The position numbers and the translations under genes are program-made. A DNA stretch of 64,000 nucleotides from Metasolibacillus sp. Its GTDB lineage: Bacteria; Bacillota; Bacilli; Bacillales_A; Planococcaceae. The notes beneath the pieces were generated by a model. It saw only the letters and a program-made list of their open reading frames with translations, was not told the DNA's origin and searched no databases. Shown here in pieces: positions 34,811-44,230 of this stretch (position 1 is its first letter; every line of letters starts with the position of its first letter). The stretch lies in assembly GCF_025291715.1 (NCBI RefSeq), contig NZ_JAMBIZ010000013.1:25787-89786 (forward strand), read 5' to 3'.

Positions 34811-35509
34811 TTGAAGCATATTACCTTTAAACCTTTAAATGATTGCGCACTGCTCATCGTTTTTGGTGATAGCATTTCCATTACAACACATCAAGAAATC
34901 CAGCATTTTCATAAAACGATTGAAGAGCAGCCATTTCAAGGGATGATTGAAGCGGTCCCAAGTTATACATCGATTTGTATTTATTATGATGTAATGCAAG
35001 TCGTGCGCAAGCCTTCACAAACGATTTATGAAAGCATTGTTACCTATTTGCAAAGCTTGCTGACGAAAAATGAGCAGCATGATTTATCCACGCGTCGCTT
35101 AATTGATATTCCTGTTGTATATGGTGGTGAATACGGACCCGATTTAGCCTTTGTTGCGAGCTATCATGGGTTATCAGAAGAGGAAATTATTGAACGCCAT
35201 AGCTCACAGCAATATATTGTTTATATGCTCGGCTTTGCACCTGGCTTTGCTTTTTTGGGAGGGCTGGACGAGACCATTGCCACACCTCGCAAAGAAGTAC
35301 CCCGTTTAACAATCCCAGCAGGCTCTGTCGGGATTGGTGGACAGCAAACAGGGGTCTATCCTTTCGAAACACCCGGCGGCTGGCAAATTATCGGGAGAAC
35401 ACCCCAGCGACTATTTTTGCCTGAGCAATACCCACCGACCTATTTACAGGCTGGAGACCGCATCCGTTTCCGAGCAATCTCTGCACAGCAATGGAGGGAT
35501 TTCATATGA
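34811..35509 (+). CDS. pxpB: 5-oxoprolinase subunit B (KipI-like, TTG start)
   Basis: Allophanate-hydrolase-subunit-1-like protein, 232 residues from TTG 34811 (KHITFKPLNDCALLIVFG). GGAGG lies 8 bp before the TTG; the open frame from 34787 includes the ribosome site itself. Motifs MLGFAPGFAFLGGLD and PRKEVPRLTIPAGSVGIGG are clear. In Bacillus the homologue KipI inhibits sporulation kinase KinA, but the pxp gene context favours 5-oxoproline metabolism. Its stop overlaps the pxpC start (ATGA). Confidence 0.92.
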   Translation: MKHITFKPLNDCALLIVFGDSISITTHQEIQHFHKTIEEQPFQGMIEAVPSYTSICIYYDVMQVVRKPSQTIYESIVTYLQSLLTKNEQHDLSTRRLIDIPVVYGGEYGPDLAFVASYHGLSEEEIIERHSSQQYIVYMLGFAPGFAFLGGLDETIATPRKEVPRLTIPAGSVGIGGQQTGVYPFETPGGWQIIGRTPQRLFLPEQYPPTYLQAGDRIRFRAISAQQWRDFI

Positions 35510-36441
35510 CGATTACAGTAATAAAACCCGGACTTTTTTCAACCTTGCAAGATGGCGGGCGCTATGCTAGCCAGCAATACGGGGTTATCGTGAGCGGTGC
35601 AATGGATAGGTTATCTTATCACATCGGGCAATTATTACTACAACAAGAAAATAAAGCAGCCATCGAAATAACGATGATTGGCCCTACTTTACGCTTTGAT
35701 GTAGATACGGTCATCGCAATTACTGGTGCCAATTTCCTGCCGCGGTTAAACGATAAGCCTTGCCCTATGTGGCGCCCTGTTAACGTGAAAGCAGGAAGTG
35801 TTTTGCAATGTGCAACCGCTACAATTGGTGCTAGAGGCTATATTGCCGTCAAGCATGGCTTACAAGTACCTGTTATTTTAGGTAGCCGCAGTACGTATTT
35901 GCGCGCAAAAATAGGCGGCTTTCATGGTCGTGCTTTGCAAAAAGGTGATGTGCTGCCCATCAAAGCAAGCGATACTAGACGTACAAATTATTTTGTGAAG
36001 CCAGAGCATTTTATTGAGTTTTCTAATGATGTAACGATTCGTGTAACAGAGGGCACAGAGTGGCAAGCCTTTACAAAGGAAAGCCAAGAGTTCTTTTTAT
36101 CGACAGCTTTTCAATTGTCAACAGATGCTGATCGCATGGGTTATCGGCTACAAAGCGATATGTGCTTAACACGCTCGCTGCAAAAGGATTTAATTTCCGA
36201 GGCGGTTACATTCGGTACTATTCAAGTACCACCTAGCGGGCAGCCGATTGTGTTAATGGCAGATTGCCAAACGACAGGTGGGTATCCAAAAATTGCACAA
36301 GTGATTCAAGCGGATTTACCAAAGCTTGCACAGCTTCAACCATTAGCGAAAATTCGCTTTACCACTGTTTCAATAGAAGAAGCACAGGATATTTATATGA
36401 GGCAGCAACAACAATTAGCATTATTAAAAAATTTTTTATAA
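35506..36441 (+). CDS. pxpC: 5-oxoprolinase subunit C (KipA-like)
   Basis: Carboxyltransferase/biotin-carboxylase-like domain protein, 311 residues. Opens MTITVIKPGLFSTLQDGGRY, and the cores SQQYGVIVSGAMDRLSYHIG, GATFL-like TGANFLPRLN and GTIQVPPSGQPIVLMADCQ match the family. ATG 35506 has GGAGGG before it; the frame is open upstream to 35491 but those residues overlap pxpB. It works as a complex with PxpA and PxpB. Confidence 0.92.
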   Translation: MTITVIKPGLFSTLQDGGRYASQQYGVIVSGAMDRLSYHIGQLLLQQENKAAIEITMIGPTLRFDVDTVIAITGANFLPRLNDKPCPMWRPVNVKAGSVLQCATATIGARGYIAVKHGLQVPVILGSRSTYLRAKIGGFHGRALQKGDVLPIKASDTRRTNYFVKPEHFIEFSNDVTIRVTEGTEWQAFTKESQEFFLSTAFQLSTDADRMGYRLQSDMCLTRSLQKDLISEAVTFGTIQVPPSGQPIVLMADCQTTGGYPKIAQVIQADLPKLAQLQPLAKIRFTTVSIEEAQDIYMRQQQQLALLKNFL

Positions 36442-36446
36442 AAAAA

Positions 36447-36475
36447 TGAAACCTTTTACGTAACTCATTCGTATA
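36447..36475 (+). promoter_or_regulatory. Sigma-W-type promoter of ysdB
   Basis: TGAAAC (36447-36452), 17-bp spacer, CGTATA (36470-36475): the ECF sigma-W consensus. ysdB is a known sigma-W regulon member in B. subtilis, which supports the assignment. Confidence 0.85.
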
Positions 36476-36509
36476 GGAGGGACTATGGACTAACAAGGGG
36501 GAACTTTTC

Positions 36510-36908
36510 ATGGCTCTTCTACTTCGAGTGCTAATTTTAGTTGTGGTTATTTACATATTTTATAAAGGAGTTCGCTATCTTATCGATCCGAAGCGCAAGC
36601 TAGATGAAGCTTATGAAAACGGGCAATATTATTTTTATGATGATGTAAAAAACGTGCGCAAAAATTTCTTTATTTCTTATAAAGGAGCACTTTTTGAAGG
36701 TGAAAAATATTTAGGAGCAACAGAGGATGCATTTGAAGTTATTTCGATTTTTGTCTTTGTCCATGATACGATGAAGCTACAAGGATTGACGAAAAGCGAT
36801 TTTTTATATTTAGAAAAAGAAATTAAAATGAGCTATCCAAATGCAAAAATTAGCTGGAAAAATCCAATTGAACAGTTAATGAAAGAAGAAAGTAGCGAGC
36901 ATCTATAA
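36510..36908 (+). CDS. ysdB: Sigma-W-regulated membrane protein YsdB
   Basis: A 132-residue protein with an N-terminal membrane anchor (ALLLRVLILVVVIYIFYKG) and a soluble domain with the family segments DDVKNVRKNFFISYKG, LFEGEKYLG and SYPNAKISWK. In Bacillus it is part of the sigma-W envelope-stress regulon; its biochemical role is unknown. AAGGGGGAACTTTTC precedes ATG 36510, and the promoter above is the expected type. Confidence 0.88.
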   Translation: MALLLRVLILVVVIYIFYKGVRYLIDPKRKLDEAYENGQYYFYDDVKNVRKNFFISYKGALFEGEKYLGATEDAFEVISIFVFVHDTMKLQGLTKSDFLYLEKEIKMSYPNAKISWKNPIEQLMKEESSEHL

Positions 36909-36924
36909 GCTTGACTACTTTCTT
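36886..36924 (+). terminator. Terminator after ysdB
   Basis: 10-bp stem AAGAAAGTAG/CTACTTTCTT with the ysdB stop codon inside the loop, followed by TTTAT. Confidence 0.6.
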
Positions 36925-36930
36925 TTTATA

Positions 36931-37200
36931 TTACTTCAATAATGTAACAAGCACGTAAATTTGTAAGGCTGCAAGCAATGGAAAACCAAATGCAAAGGAA
37001 TTGTGGCGCGTTTTATGACGGAATAAATACATGCCAAGCACACCACCAATTGCCCCACCTAAAATGGCTACACTAAATAATGTTTTTTCTGCAATACGCC
37101 ACTCTTTTTTCATTGCTTTTGCCTTATCTCGATACATCAGTATGCAAAGGATAAGCGACATGACCGCTACATATGCAAGTGCAGCAAATTCTATTTTCAT
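36931..37200 (-). CDS. ysdA: DUF1294 membrane protein YsdA
   Basis: An 89-residue protein with three membrane spans, ending FGFPLLAALQIYVLVTLL, and the DUF1294 central segment GGAIGGVLGMYLFRHKTRH. In Bacillus ysdA also follows rplT. Function unknown. A terminator between them (37224-37247) means ysdA depends on read-through or an unseen promoter. GGGGTG precedes ATG 37200. Confidence 0.85.
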   Translation of the reverse strand: MKIEFAALAYVAVMSLILCILMYRDKAKAMKKEWRIAEKTLFSVAILGGAIGGVLGMYLFRHKTRHNSFAFGFPLLAALQIYVLVTLLK

Positions 37201-37223
37201 TTTTTCACCCCATACAAGAAAAA

Positions 37224-37247
37224 AGACTGATGGATACCCACCAGTCT
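37224..37247 (-). terminator. Terminator after rplT
   Basis: Stem AGACTG-TGG with CCA-CAGTCT, one mismatch pair, and a minus-strand T6 run at 37218-37223. Confidence 0.8.
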
Positions 37248-37254
37248 GTATTCA

Positions 37255-37629
<375 letters not shown>

Positions 37630-37682
37630 CTAATTCTTTCGAATAGATTATTTTAGATTTGAACCTGACTGTTCAATTGTGA

Positions 37683-37883
37683 TTATTTCATGTAAGTTAA
37701 TAATGAACGGATACGTTTGAAATCGCCTGAAGTAGCGACTTTCGCTTTACGTAGGTGACGCTTTTGCTTAGTTGATTTGTTAGCAAATAAGTGGCTACCA
37801 TAAGCACGGTCAAATTTTAATTTTCCAGTACCCGTTTTTTTGAAACGCTTAGCAGCGCCACGGTGAGTTTTCATTTTTGGCAT
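37683..37883 (-). CDS. rpmI: 50S ribosomal protein L35
   Basis: A 66-residue, very basic ribosomal protein ([20 protein letters not shown]), as usual in length. It lies 32 bp after infC in the conserved infC-rpmI-rplT operon. GGAGG lies upstream of ATG 37883. Confidence 0.98.
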   Translation of the reverse strand: MPKMKTHRGAAKRFKKTGTGKLKFDRAYGSHLFANKSTKQKRHLRKAKVATSGDFKRIRSLLTYMK

Positions 37884-37915
37884 GTCGAATTTCCTCCTAA
37901 ACTAAATACTAAATA

Positions 37916-38437
37916 TTATTGTTTTTCGTTCTTTGGTTGAAGAACTAAAAACATGCTGCGGCCATCCATTTTCGGTTTTTGTTCAACCGTTGCAACTTCG
38001 GCACAAGCTTCAGCAAAGCGATCTAACACACGTTGACCAATTTCTTTGTGTGTAATCGCACGACCTTTAAAGCGAATGCTTGCTTTTACTTTGTCTCCTT
38101 TTTCAAGGAACTTAATTGCTGCACGTAGCTTCGTTTGGTAATCATGCTCATCGATTGTTGGGCTCAAACGAACCTCTTTCATCACGATGACCTTTTGATT
38201 TTTACGAATTTCGCGATCTTTCTTTTGCTGTTCGAACTTAAATTTACCATAGTCCATGATACGTGCGACTGGCGGCTTGGCTTGAGGAGCCACAAGGACA
38301 AGATCCAAGTTTACACGAGCGGCAATTTCAAGCGCCTCATTGCGTGTTTTCACACCAAGTTGGTCACCATTATGGTCGATAAGACGAAGTTCACGCGCGC
38401 GAATGCCTTCGTTTACATACATGTCTTTGCTAATAAT
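37916..38437 (-). CDS. infC: Translation initiation factor IF-3 (non-canonical ATT start)
   Basis: IF-3, 173 residues, with the typical N-domain, linker ([20 protein letters not shown]) and C-domain ending [16 protein letters not shown]. The open frame runs back to 38527, but these extra residues lie in the regulatory leader. A GGAGGTGG site (38441-38448) is followed directly by ATT ATT ATT AGC AAA GAC (38440 down). Bacillus infC starts at AUU, a codon discriminated against by IF-3 itself and used for autoregulation. I pick the middle ATT; the neighbours at 38440 and 38434 are possible. Confidence 0.93.
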   Translation of the reverse strand: MISKDMYVNEGIRARELRLIDHNGDQLGVKTRNEALEIAARVNLDLVLVAPQAKPPVARIMDYGKFKFEQQKKDREIRKNQKVIVMKEVRLSPTIDEHDYQTKLRAAIKFLEKGDKVKASIRFKGRAITHKEIGQRVLDRFAEACAEVATVEQKPKMDGRSMFLVLQPKNEKQ

Positions 38438-38440
38438 AAT

Positions 38441-38693
38441 CCACCTCCAAGTAGTGTCGCGAACAAATACATGGTTTGAGCAAGTACTCTTACCCGGTTG
38501 AACGGTACATCTTTTACGTTTATCCACAAAAAAAGGACGGACATTGTAGAAGATGTCCGCCCGCTATATGTGCATACGTACTCATACGTATAACAATTCA
38601 ACGTGTCAAACCTGTCAACTACTAAAATGCGTCGAACATCAGGTGAGAAGCGGGCAGCCTCTACTTCAACCACAAACTTTGTATTTATTAACC
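38441..38693 (-). ncRNA. L20-type leader of the infC-rpmI-rplT operon
   Basis: About 250 nt between the promoter and infC. A stem GGCGGACAT/ATGTCCGTCC (38535-38561) with a T8 run (38527-38534, minus) forms a premature terminator about 85 nt before infC. In Bacillus, L20 binding to such a leader favours the terminator. Confidence 0.8.
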
Positions 38694-38699
38694 TTATTT

Positions 38700-38728
38700 A
38701 TAATAGCATGGAGGATTTTGAATGTCAA
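38700..38728 (-). promoter_or_regulatory. Sigma-A promoter of infC-rpmI-rplT
   Basis: TTGACA (38723-38728), 17-bp spacer, TATTAT (38700-38705) on the minus strand. Confidence 0.85.
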
Positions 38729-38803
38729 TAAAAAATATTATCTTATTATTAATGTGTTTTCTTTCTTGGTAGTAATACTCATCATTCATAATTTCTAGAT
38801 AAG

Positions 38804-39694
38804 TTAATCATTAGGCATAAATTGATTGCGCATATAGCTCAAAAAAGAAATGACATTCATATTATTTCTTAAATGGCTCATATAAATATCAATTGGATAA
38901 ATCGAAGCAATTGCGCCAATCTCCAATACTTGTAATGAGCCCTCTTCTAATTCTGTGTTTATTAAATTCTCTGGTAAAAGACCAATCCCCAGCCCTTCCT
39001 TTATCAACTTGATTGCAAATAACATATCGTGTATCTTTTGATATTTACTTAAGCCATACTCTCTTTCCAATTCTTCTAGTACAGGAATATGTTCGTTCAA
39101 ATAACCAATATATAATGAATATTGTTCAAATAGCCCTTTGAGCTGTTGATTCAGATTTACTCCATCTAGCTGTAATTTAGAGGAGTATACAAGCTTCATT
39201 GGCGCACGTTGAATACGCTCTGAGTGAAAATTTTTTGATATCATTTTTTGTAAACCGATAGCCACATCTATTTGTTCGGTTCTTATCGAGGTATTTAAAG
39301 AGCTTTGGTCACCCATCACAATTTCTACATCATACTGTGTATGTAAATGAATAAAATCATGTATTTGTTTCAAAATCTTCGTTGACAGTAGTGCTGGAGA
39401 AACTGAAATAACTAGAGGAATTTTAGGCTGAAGCGATGCTTGATAAATTTCTTTCATACTTGCCTCTACTTGTGCAAGCAACTTTTTGGCAATTGGATAA
39501 TATTGTTGACCGATTGGCGCAAGGGTTACTTTTGTATGCTCACGTATAAATAATTGAACCTGCAATTGTGCCTCTAATGATTTTATATGTACCGTTATAC
39601 TAGGCTGAGAAATATATAGCTTTTCCGCAGCCGCACGAAAGCTCCCCTCTTCCACCACTATTATAAAAGTTTTTAACCATTTTAAATCCACCAT
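38804..39694 (-). CDS. LysR-family regulator
   Basis: A 296-residue LysR regulator with winged helix LKWLKTFIIVVEEGSFRAAAEK ... SQPSITVHIKSLEAQLQ (given in parts) and an effector domain starting PLVISVSPALLSTKILKQI. Effector unknown. The frame opens at GTG 39700; ATG 39694 fits AAAGGG better. It is divergent from the DUF2332 gene with a 12-bp palindrome in the spacer, so that gene is the probable target. Sits behind the infC leader, convergent with nothing. Confidence 0.87.
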   Translation of the reverse strand: MVDLKWLKTFIIVVEEGSFRAAAEKLYISQPSITVHIKSLEAQLQVQLFIREHTKVTLAPIGQQYYPIAKKLLAQVEASMKEIYQASLQPKIPLVISVSPALLSTKILKQIHDFIHLHTQYDVEIVMGDQSSLNTSIRTEQIDVAIGLQKMISKNFHSERIQRAPMKLVYSSKLQLDGVNLNQQLKGLFEQYSLYIGYLNEHIPVLEELEREYGLSKYQKIHDMLFAIKLIKEGLGIGLLPENLINTELEEGSLQVLEIGAIASIYPIDIYMSHLRNNMNVISFLSYMRNQFMPND

Positions 39695-39720
39695 AACCAC
39701 CCTTTTGATTAAAAATATTA

Positions 39721-39754
39721 ATTAAAGAAATTAAAATTCATTAATTTCTTTAAT
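39721..39754. promoter_or_regulatory. Candidate LysR operator
   Basis: A perfect 12-bp inverted repeat ATTAAAGAAATT/AATTTCTTTAAT with a 10-bp spacer, midway between the divergent LysR and DUF2332 genes. Confidence 0.5.
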
Positions 39755-39802
39755 ATCAGGTTAATTATACACTATTGTCAATCGATGAAATGAGGTGTAA
39801 AG

Positions 39803-40813
39803 ATGGAGAAATTAATTACAGCTTTTCAGCGCTTTGCTACTTATGAAGCAAAGGGTAATAGCCCACTGTATAAATATTGGTGTGAGCACATCATTACTAA
39901 TGAGCTACTGTTACAGCTAATGAAACATATCCCACTAACGCAGCCAAAGCCAAATTTATTTTTTGCCTCCGTGCAATATCTAGCTATGCAGAAGGAAACA
40001 CCTTTAAAACATGTGTTCAAGCATCCCTTTGAGGTTGATTTTGCAGAAAGCTTTCAGCTGCTTATTCAATTCTGTACACAATATGAGGATGAGCTAATCC
40101 ACTTATTCCAAACAAAGCTTGTGCAAACGAATGAAGTACAGCGCGCTAGCTATTTGTATCCTATTTTTTCCGAAATTGCTCAAAAGGTAAATAAGCCTTT
40201 AACCTTAATTGAAATTGGCACAAGTGCTGGCTTATTATTGAATTTAGAAGGTTATCACTATGAAATAAACCAATCTTCTGCAATTTCTTATGGGGACGAA
40301 AATAGTCATTTAACGCTCTATGCTAAAAACTTGGGCAAACCGCTGCCTTTATTCAAAAAACCTTCTATCAAGCATCGTATTGGCATTGATTTAAATATTA
40401 TTGACCTTGAAGATGAAGAGCAGTATTTATGGTTAAAAAGCTTAATTTGGCCAGAGCTTATCCATAGAAAAGAAAATTTAGAGAAAGCACGCACGATTCA
40501 CGCGTACTATCCTAAATTTTTATACACAGGAGATTTTAGAAAGATTCTCCTATCTATATTTGAAAAGCAAGACTTAAAAGACAGCCAAGTGATTATTTTT
40601 CATACACATGTGGCCAATCAGTTTACAGTGCAGTTAAAAGAAAAGCTGTTAACAACGCTCAAGCAATTAAGTAAGCTGCATAGTATTTATCATATCTATA
40701 ATAATTTGTATGATTCAGACTTGCATGTAGATTTTATTGAGCAAGAAATGATGCTAGCAATGAAAACGTTAAAAAATACCGATGGACATGGAAATGCCTT
40801 TTATTGGTGCTAA
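39803..40813 (+). CDS. DUF2332 family protein
   Basis: A 336-residue protein matching DUF2332 by its opening YEAKGNSPLYKYWCEHI and the central IEIGTSAGLLLNLEGYHYE, a glycine-rich stretch reminiscent of an S-adenosylmethionine-dependent fold, plus RIGIDLNIIDLEDEEQYLWL. No activity is known for the family; methyltransferase-like is a guess. ATGAGGTGTAAAG precedes ATG 39803. It is divergent from a LysR regulator. Confidence 0.8.
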   Translation: MEKLITAFQRFATYEAKGNSPLYKYWCEHIITNELLLQLMKHIPLTQPKPNLFFASVQYLAMQKETPLKHVFKHPFEVDFAESFQLLIQFCTQYEDELIHLFQTKLVQTNEVQRASYLYPIFSEIAQKVNKPLTLIEIGTSAGLLLNLEGYHYEINQSSAISYGDENSHLTLYAKNLGKPLPLFKKPSIKHRIGIDLNIIDLEDEEQYLWLKSLIWPELIHRKENLEKARTIHAYYPKFLYTGDFRKILLSIFEKQDLKDSQVIIFHTHVANQFTVQLKEKLLTTLKQLSKLHSIYHIYNNLYDSDLHVDFIEQEMMLAMKTLKNTDGHGNAFYWC

Positions 40814-40916
40814 AATATAGTGAAGTATATTTTAAAGCTTGTCTCAAACGCTAGGAGTTGAGTTTCCCCTAGCACAAATAAATATCTATCCAACAAAGTC
40901 TCTACTCTAAATACAA

Positions 40917-41909
40917 TTAATCCTCTACACCCCTAAAATTCCCCCAAGCAATATCACGATCAATATGCCTTACCATCCGATAAGCTACTGGCTTAAAGCC
41001 GCATTTCGGCCAAAATGTTGAAGATGCAAGATTGGTGATGCGCCAGTCTGTCACCATATGTTGATAGCCTTTTTCTTGCATGATTCGATAGCTTTCATTC
41101 ATTAGCTTTTTGCCAACGCCTTTGCCCATTTGCACATCATAAGTGCCGGCGATGCTTAATTCAATGGCATTATCAGGTGTCATCAAGTTAGAATTGGCAG
41201 GAAAATATACTTGAAATGCTAATTCATTTTTATCTTTTGTGGCTAAAAGACAGATGGCATCCTCTTCCTCCAATACGCTGCTGTAGCCGATTTTTATTTC
41301 TGCGGCAGTTTCTGGTAAGACAGGTTCAAACGTTGGTGCAGCATTTTGGTATGCTTGAATAATGCTCGACATTTGCCCTAGCGCTTCGCTGTCCATTTCG
41401 TTTGCGAATCGTACATCTACTTCTGCTACATTGTCAAAAGGCTGATAGTCCGCCATCTCCATCACTGCATGTGCTTGCTGGATCGCAAAGCTTAAGCGTT
41501 GGTAAGCATCGTAGTAAGCCTTATTGCCAAGTGGAATAAGTGTGTAGTGCGTAAAGCAGCCCTGCGCTACCCATACCGCTGAAGCTTTTGCATATAGCTG
41601 CCTTATAAGCTCAGATGACTCATCTTGTCGAATGGCTACCCCCTCGTAGTGAACCCATACATGCCTGCCTCTAGTCGTATCATGCTTGATTTCACCAATA
41701 ATATAGCCTACTAATTCATGATTTATAAATGCACCAACACCAAGCATGTTGTGATGATTAAACCATTTCTCAAATAAATTCGTTATGTACTCCACATGTA
41801 AACAATTATTTTTTAAAAACGGAAATGCTTCACTTTCAACCCTTTGCCTTTCAATCAATAGCTCAGCCATTGCGGGTATATCTTCAAGCTTTATTTGTTT
41901 AAACTCCAT
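40917..41909 (-). CDS. GNAT acetyltransferase with two domains
   Basis: A 330-residue protein with a degenerate N-terminal GNAT-like half and a C-terminal GNAT domain that keeps the acetyl-CoA motif (DVQMGKGVGKKLMNESYRIM) followed by DWRITNLASSTFWPKCGFKP. Such two-domain GNATs acetylate small molecules or proteins; substrate unknown. AAAGGGGGAGTAAAT precedes ATG 41909. A single gene between two hairpins. Confidence 0.8.
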   Translation of the reverse strand: MEFKQIKLEDIPAMAELLIERQRVESEAFPFLKNNCLHVEYITNLFEKWFNHHNMLGVGAFINHELVGYIIGEIKHDTTRGRHVWVHYEGVAIRQDESSELIRQLYAKASAVWVAQGCFTHYTLIPLGNKAYYDAYQRLSFAIQQAHAVMEMADYQPFDNVAEVDVRFANEMDSEALGQMSSIIQAYQNAAPTFEPVLPETAAEIKIGYSSVLEEEDAICLLATKDKNELAFQVYFPANSNLMTPDNAIELSIAGTYDVQMGKGVGKKLMNESYRIMQEKGYQHMVTDWRITNLASSTFWPKCGFKPVAYRMVRHIDRDIAWGNFRGVED

Positions 41910-41955
41910 ATTTACTCCCCCTTTATAGCTTTACATTACAACATAGTGCATGTAA

Positions 41956-41983
41956 AAAACAGCCCCTTAATAGGAGCTGTTTT
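41956..41983 (-). terminator. Terminator after thrS
   Basis: AAAACAGC-CCT pairs with AGG-GCTGTTTT with one mismatch around TAAT. Confidence 0.7.
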
Positions 41984-41987
41984 CATA

Positions 41988-43919
41988 TTATTTCTTCACT
42001 TCATCCTTCAAGCCATTCAAGAATTCCTCAAATGAAACTGTTTCTGAATCCTTTGAGCCGTAGCGACGAACGTTGACGCCACCTGCTTCGACTTCTTTGT
42101 CACCGATCACAAGCATGTATGGAATCTTTTTCATTTGGGCTTCGCGGATTTTGTAGCCTAGCTTCTCTTCGCGGTCATCCATTTCGACACGGATGCCTGC
42201 TACCATTAATTGCTCTTCGATTTGCTTTGCATAATCATAGTGCACCGCATTTGATACTGGGATGATTTCCACTTGTACTGGTGCTAACCATGTTGGGAAT
42301 GCGCCTTTGTATTCTTCAATTAAGAAGGCTACGAAGCGCTCCATTGTTGATACGACACCGCGGTGGATAACTACTGGACGCTGTGGCTGACCGTCTTCAC
42401 CAATGTAAGAAAGGTCAAAGCGCTGTGGCAATAAGAAATCAAGCTGTGCTGTTGATAATGTTTCTTCTTTACCGATGGCTGTTTTTACTTGCACGTCTAG
42501 CTTTGGACCGTAGAACGCTGCTTCGTCCTCTGCTTCGAAGTAGTCTAAGCCTAATTCGTCCATTGTTTCTTTCAGCATTGCTTGCGCTGTTTCCCACATT
42601 TCATCATCATCGAAGTATTTCTCTTTGTTGTTTGGATCACGGTATGATAAACGGAATGAGTAGTCATTAATGTCAAAGTCTTTGTATACTTCTAAAATTA
42701 ATTCCACTACTTTTTTGAATTCCGCTTTAATTTGGTCTGGGCGAACGAAAATATGCGCATCATTTAATGTCATACCACGTACACGCTGTAAGCCAGATAC
42801 CGCGCCACTCATTTCATAGCGGTGCATTGTCCCAAGCTCCGCAATGCGGATTGGTAAATGACGGTATGAATGTAAGCCGTTTTTGAATATCATCATATGG
42901 TGCGGGCAGTTCATTGGACGTAATACTAATGTTTCATTGTCCATTTCCATCGGTGGGAACATGCCGTCCTGATAGTGACCCCAGTGTCCTGAAGTTTCAT
43001 ATAATTTTTTCGAGCCTAGCACTGGTGTATATACATGCTTGTAGCCTAATGAAATTTCTTTATCGACAATATAGCGCTCGATTGTACGGCGGATTGTTGC
43101 ACCGTTTGGCAGCCATAATGGTAAGCCTTGCCCTACAGTTTGCGATGTCATAAATAAGTCTAGCTCTTTTCCGATTTTACGGTGGTCGCGCTCTTTTGCT
43201 TCTTCAAGCATTTGAATATGATGCTTTAGCTCATCCTTTGTGAAGAATGCTGTACCGTAAATACGCTGTAGCATTTTATTATCTGAATTACCACGCCAGT
43301 ATGCGCCCGCAAGTGATAATAGCTTGAATTCCTTCAATTTGCCTGTTGATGGCACGTGGATACCGCGACAAAGGTCGAAGAAATCGCCTTGATAGTAAAT
43401 CGATACTTGCTCATCTGCTGGAATTGCTTCAAGCAGCTCTAATTTATACTCATCGCCAACTTCTTCATAAATTTTTTGCGCTTCGTCGCGTGAAACGTTT
43501 TTGCGCTCGATTTCGATATTTTCAGCGATAATTTTACGCATTTCCTTTTCGATGGCAGGTAAATCTTCTGTTGTGATTGGTGTTGGTGAATCAATATCAT
43601 AATAGAAGCCTGAATCGATAACTGGGCCGATGCCTAGCTTCGCATCTGGGTATAGACGCTTCACTGCTTGCGCTGTTAAATGCGCTGTTGAGTGGCGTAA
43701 AATTTCTAACGCCTCTGGTGATTCTGGTGTAATGATTTCGATTGCTGCATCTGCTTCAATCGCTGTTTTTAAGTCCACTAATTGACCGTTTACTTTACCA
43801 GCTAACGCTTTTTTGCGTAAGCCTGGGCTAATTGATTGTGCTACTTCCTCTGTTGATGTACCAACTGCGTACTCCTTCACAGCGCCATCTGGGAAAGTTA
43901 ATTTCATCATTTCTGACAT
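41988..43919 (-). CDS. thrS: Threonyl-tRNA synthetase
   Basis: A 643-residue class II synthetase. In order: TGS domain ([17 protein letters not shown]), editing domain with [12 protein letters not shown], catalytic core with [13 protein letters not shown], and the C-terminal anticodon domain ending [11 protein letters not shown]. The frame is open to 43961 but AAAGGAGGACATCAAC and ATG 43919 mark the start. Controlled by a T-box in the leader. Confidence 0.97.
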   Translation of the reverse strand: MSEMMKLTFPDGAVKEYAVGTSTEEVAQSISPGLRKKALAGKVNGQLVDLKTAIEADAAIEIITPESPEALEILRHSTAHLTAQAVKRLYPDAKLGIGPVIDSGFYYDIDSPTPITTEDLPAIEKEMRKIIAENIEIERKNVSRDEAQKIYEEVGDEYKLELLEAIPADEQVSIYYQGDFFDLCRGIHVPSTGKLKEFKLLSLAGAYWRGNSDNKMLQRIYGTAFFTKDELKHHIQMLEEAKERDHRKIGKELDLFMTSQTVGQGLPLWLPNGATIRRTIERYIVDKEISLGYKHVYTPVLGSKKLYETSGHWGHYQDGMFPPMEMDNETLVLRPMNCPHHMMIFKNGLHSYRHLPIRIAELGTMHRYEMSGAVSGLQRVRGMTLNDAHIFVRPDQIKAEFKKVVELILEVYKDFDINDYSFRLSYRDPNNKEKYFDDDEMWETAQAMLKETMDELGLDYFEAEDEAAFYGPKLDVQVKTAIGKEETLSTAQLDFLLPQRFDLSYIGEDGQPQRPVVIHRGVVSTMERFVAFLIEEYKGAFPTWLAPVQVEIIPVSNAVHYDYAKQIEEQLMVAGIRVEMDDREEKLGYKIREAQMKKIPYMLVIGDKEVEAGGVNVRRYGSKDSETVSFEEFLNGLKDEVKK

Positions 43920-43946
43920 GTTGATGTCCTCCTTTATTTTTTCCCA

Positions 43947-44192
43947 CAAAAAAAGCGCCATCCCAACAAAGGGACGACGCGTATGCTCGTGGTTCCACCC
44001 TTCTTCCTTCCGAGAATATTCTCGAACGAAGCTCTAGGTCAGTTAACGTACTGATCAACGTTGACGGATTATCCCCGCCACAGCTCCAAGGTAGTAAAGA
44101 GTGTGTCGTACTTAGGTAGCTTCCAGCCAAGGCTCCCCTCTCTAAAAGTCGGTACACAAACTTCGTATCCTTTTCAATGCTTTGAATTATAT
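43947..44192 (-). ncRNA. T-box leader of thrS
   Basis: T-box sequence AGGGTGGAACCACGA at 43987-44001, terminator stem at 43955-43980, T-run at 43947-43954. ACT at 44093-44095, next to the presumed stem I base AAGG/CCTT, is a candidate Thr specifier. Confidence 0.9.
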
Positions 44193-44198
44193 GAGCAC

Positions 44199-44227
44199 AG
44201 TATACGCTGAATCGACAAAAAATGCAA
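44199..44227 (-). promoter_or_regulatory. Promoter of thrS
   Basis: TTGCAT (44222-44227), 17-bp spacer, TATACT (44199-44204), starting 4 bp after the dnaI stop. Confidence 0.65.
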
Positions 44228-44230
44228 CTG

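Noticed and set aside
38441..38673. Open frames in the infC leader
   Set aside because: They overlap the promoter-terminator leader and encode no known N-terminus of IF-3.
40812..40873. Two weak hairpins after the DUF2332 gene as terminators
   Set aside because: One is pure A/T and the other has no T-run; not strong enough to list.
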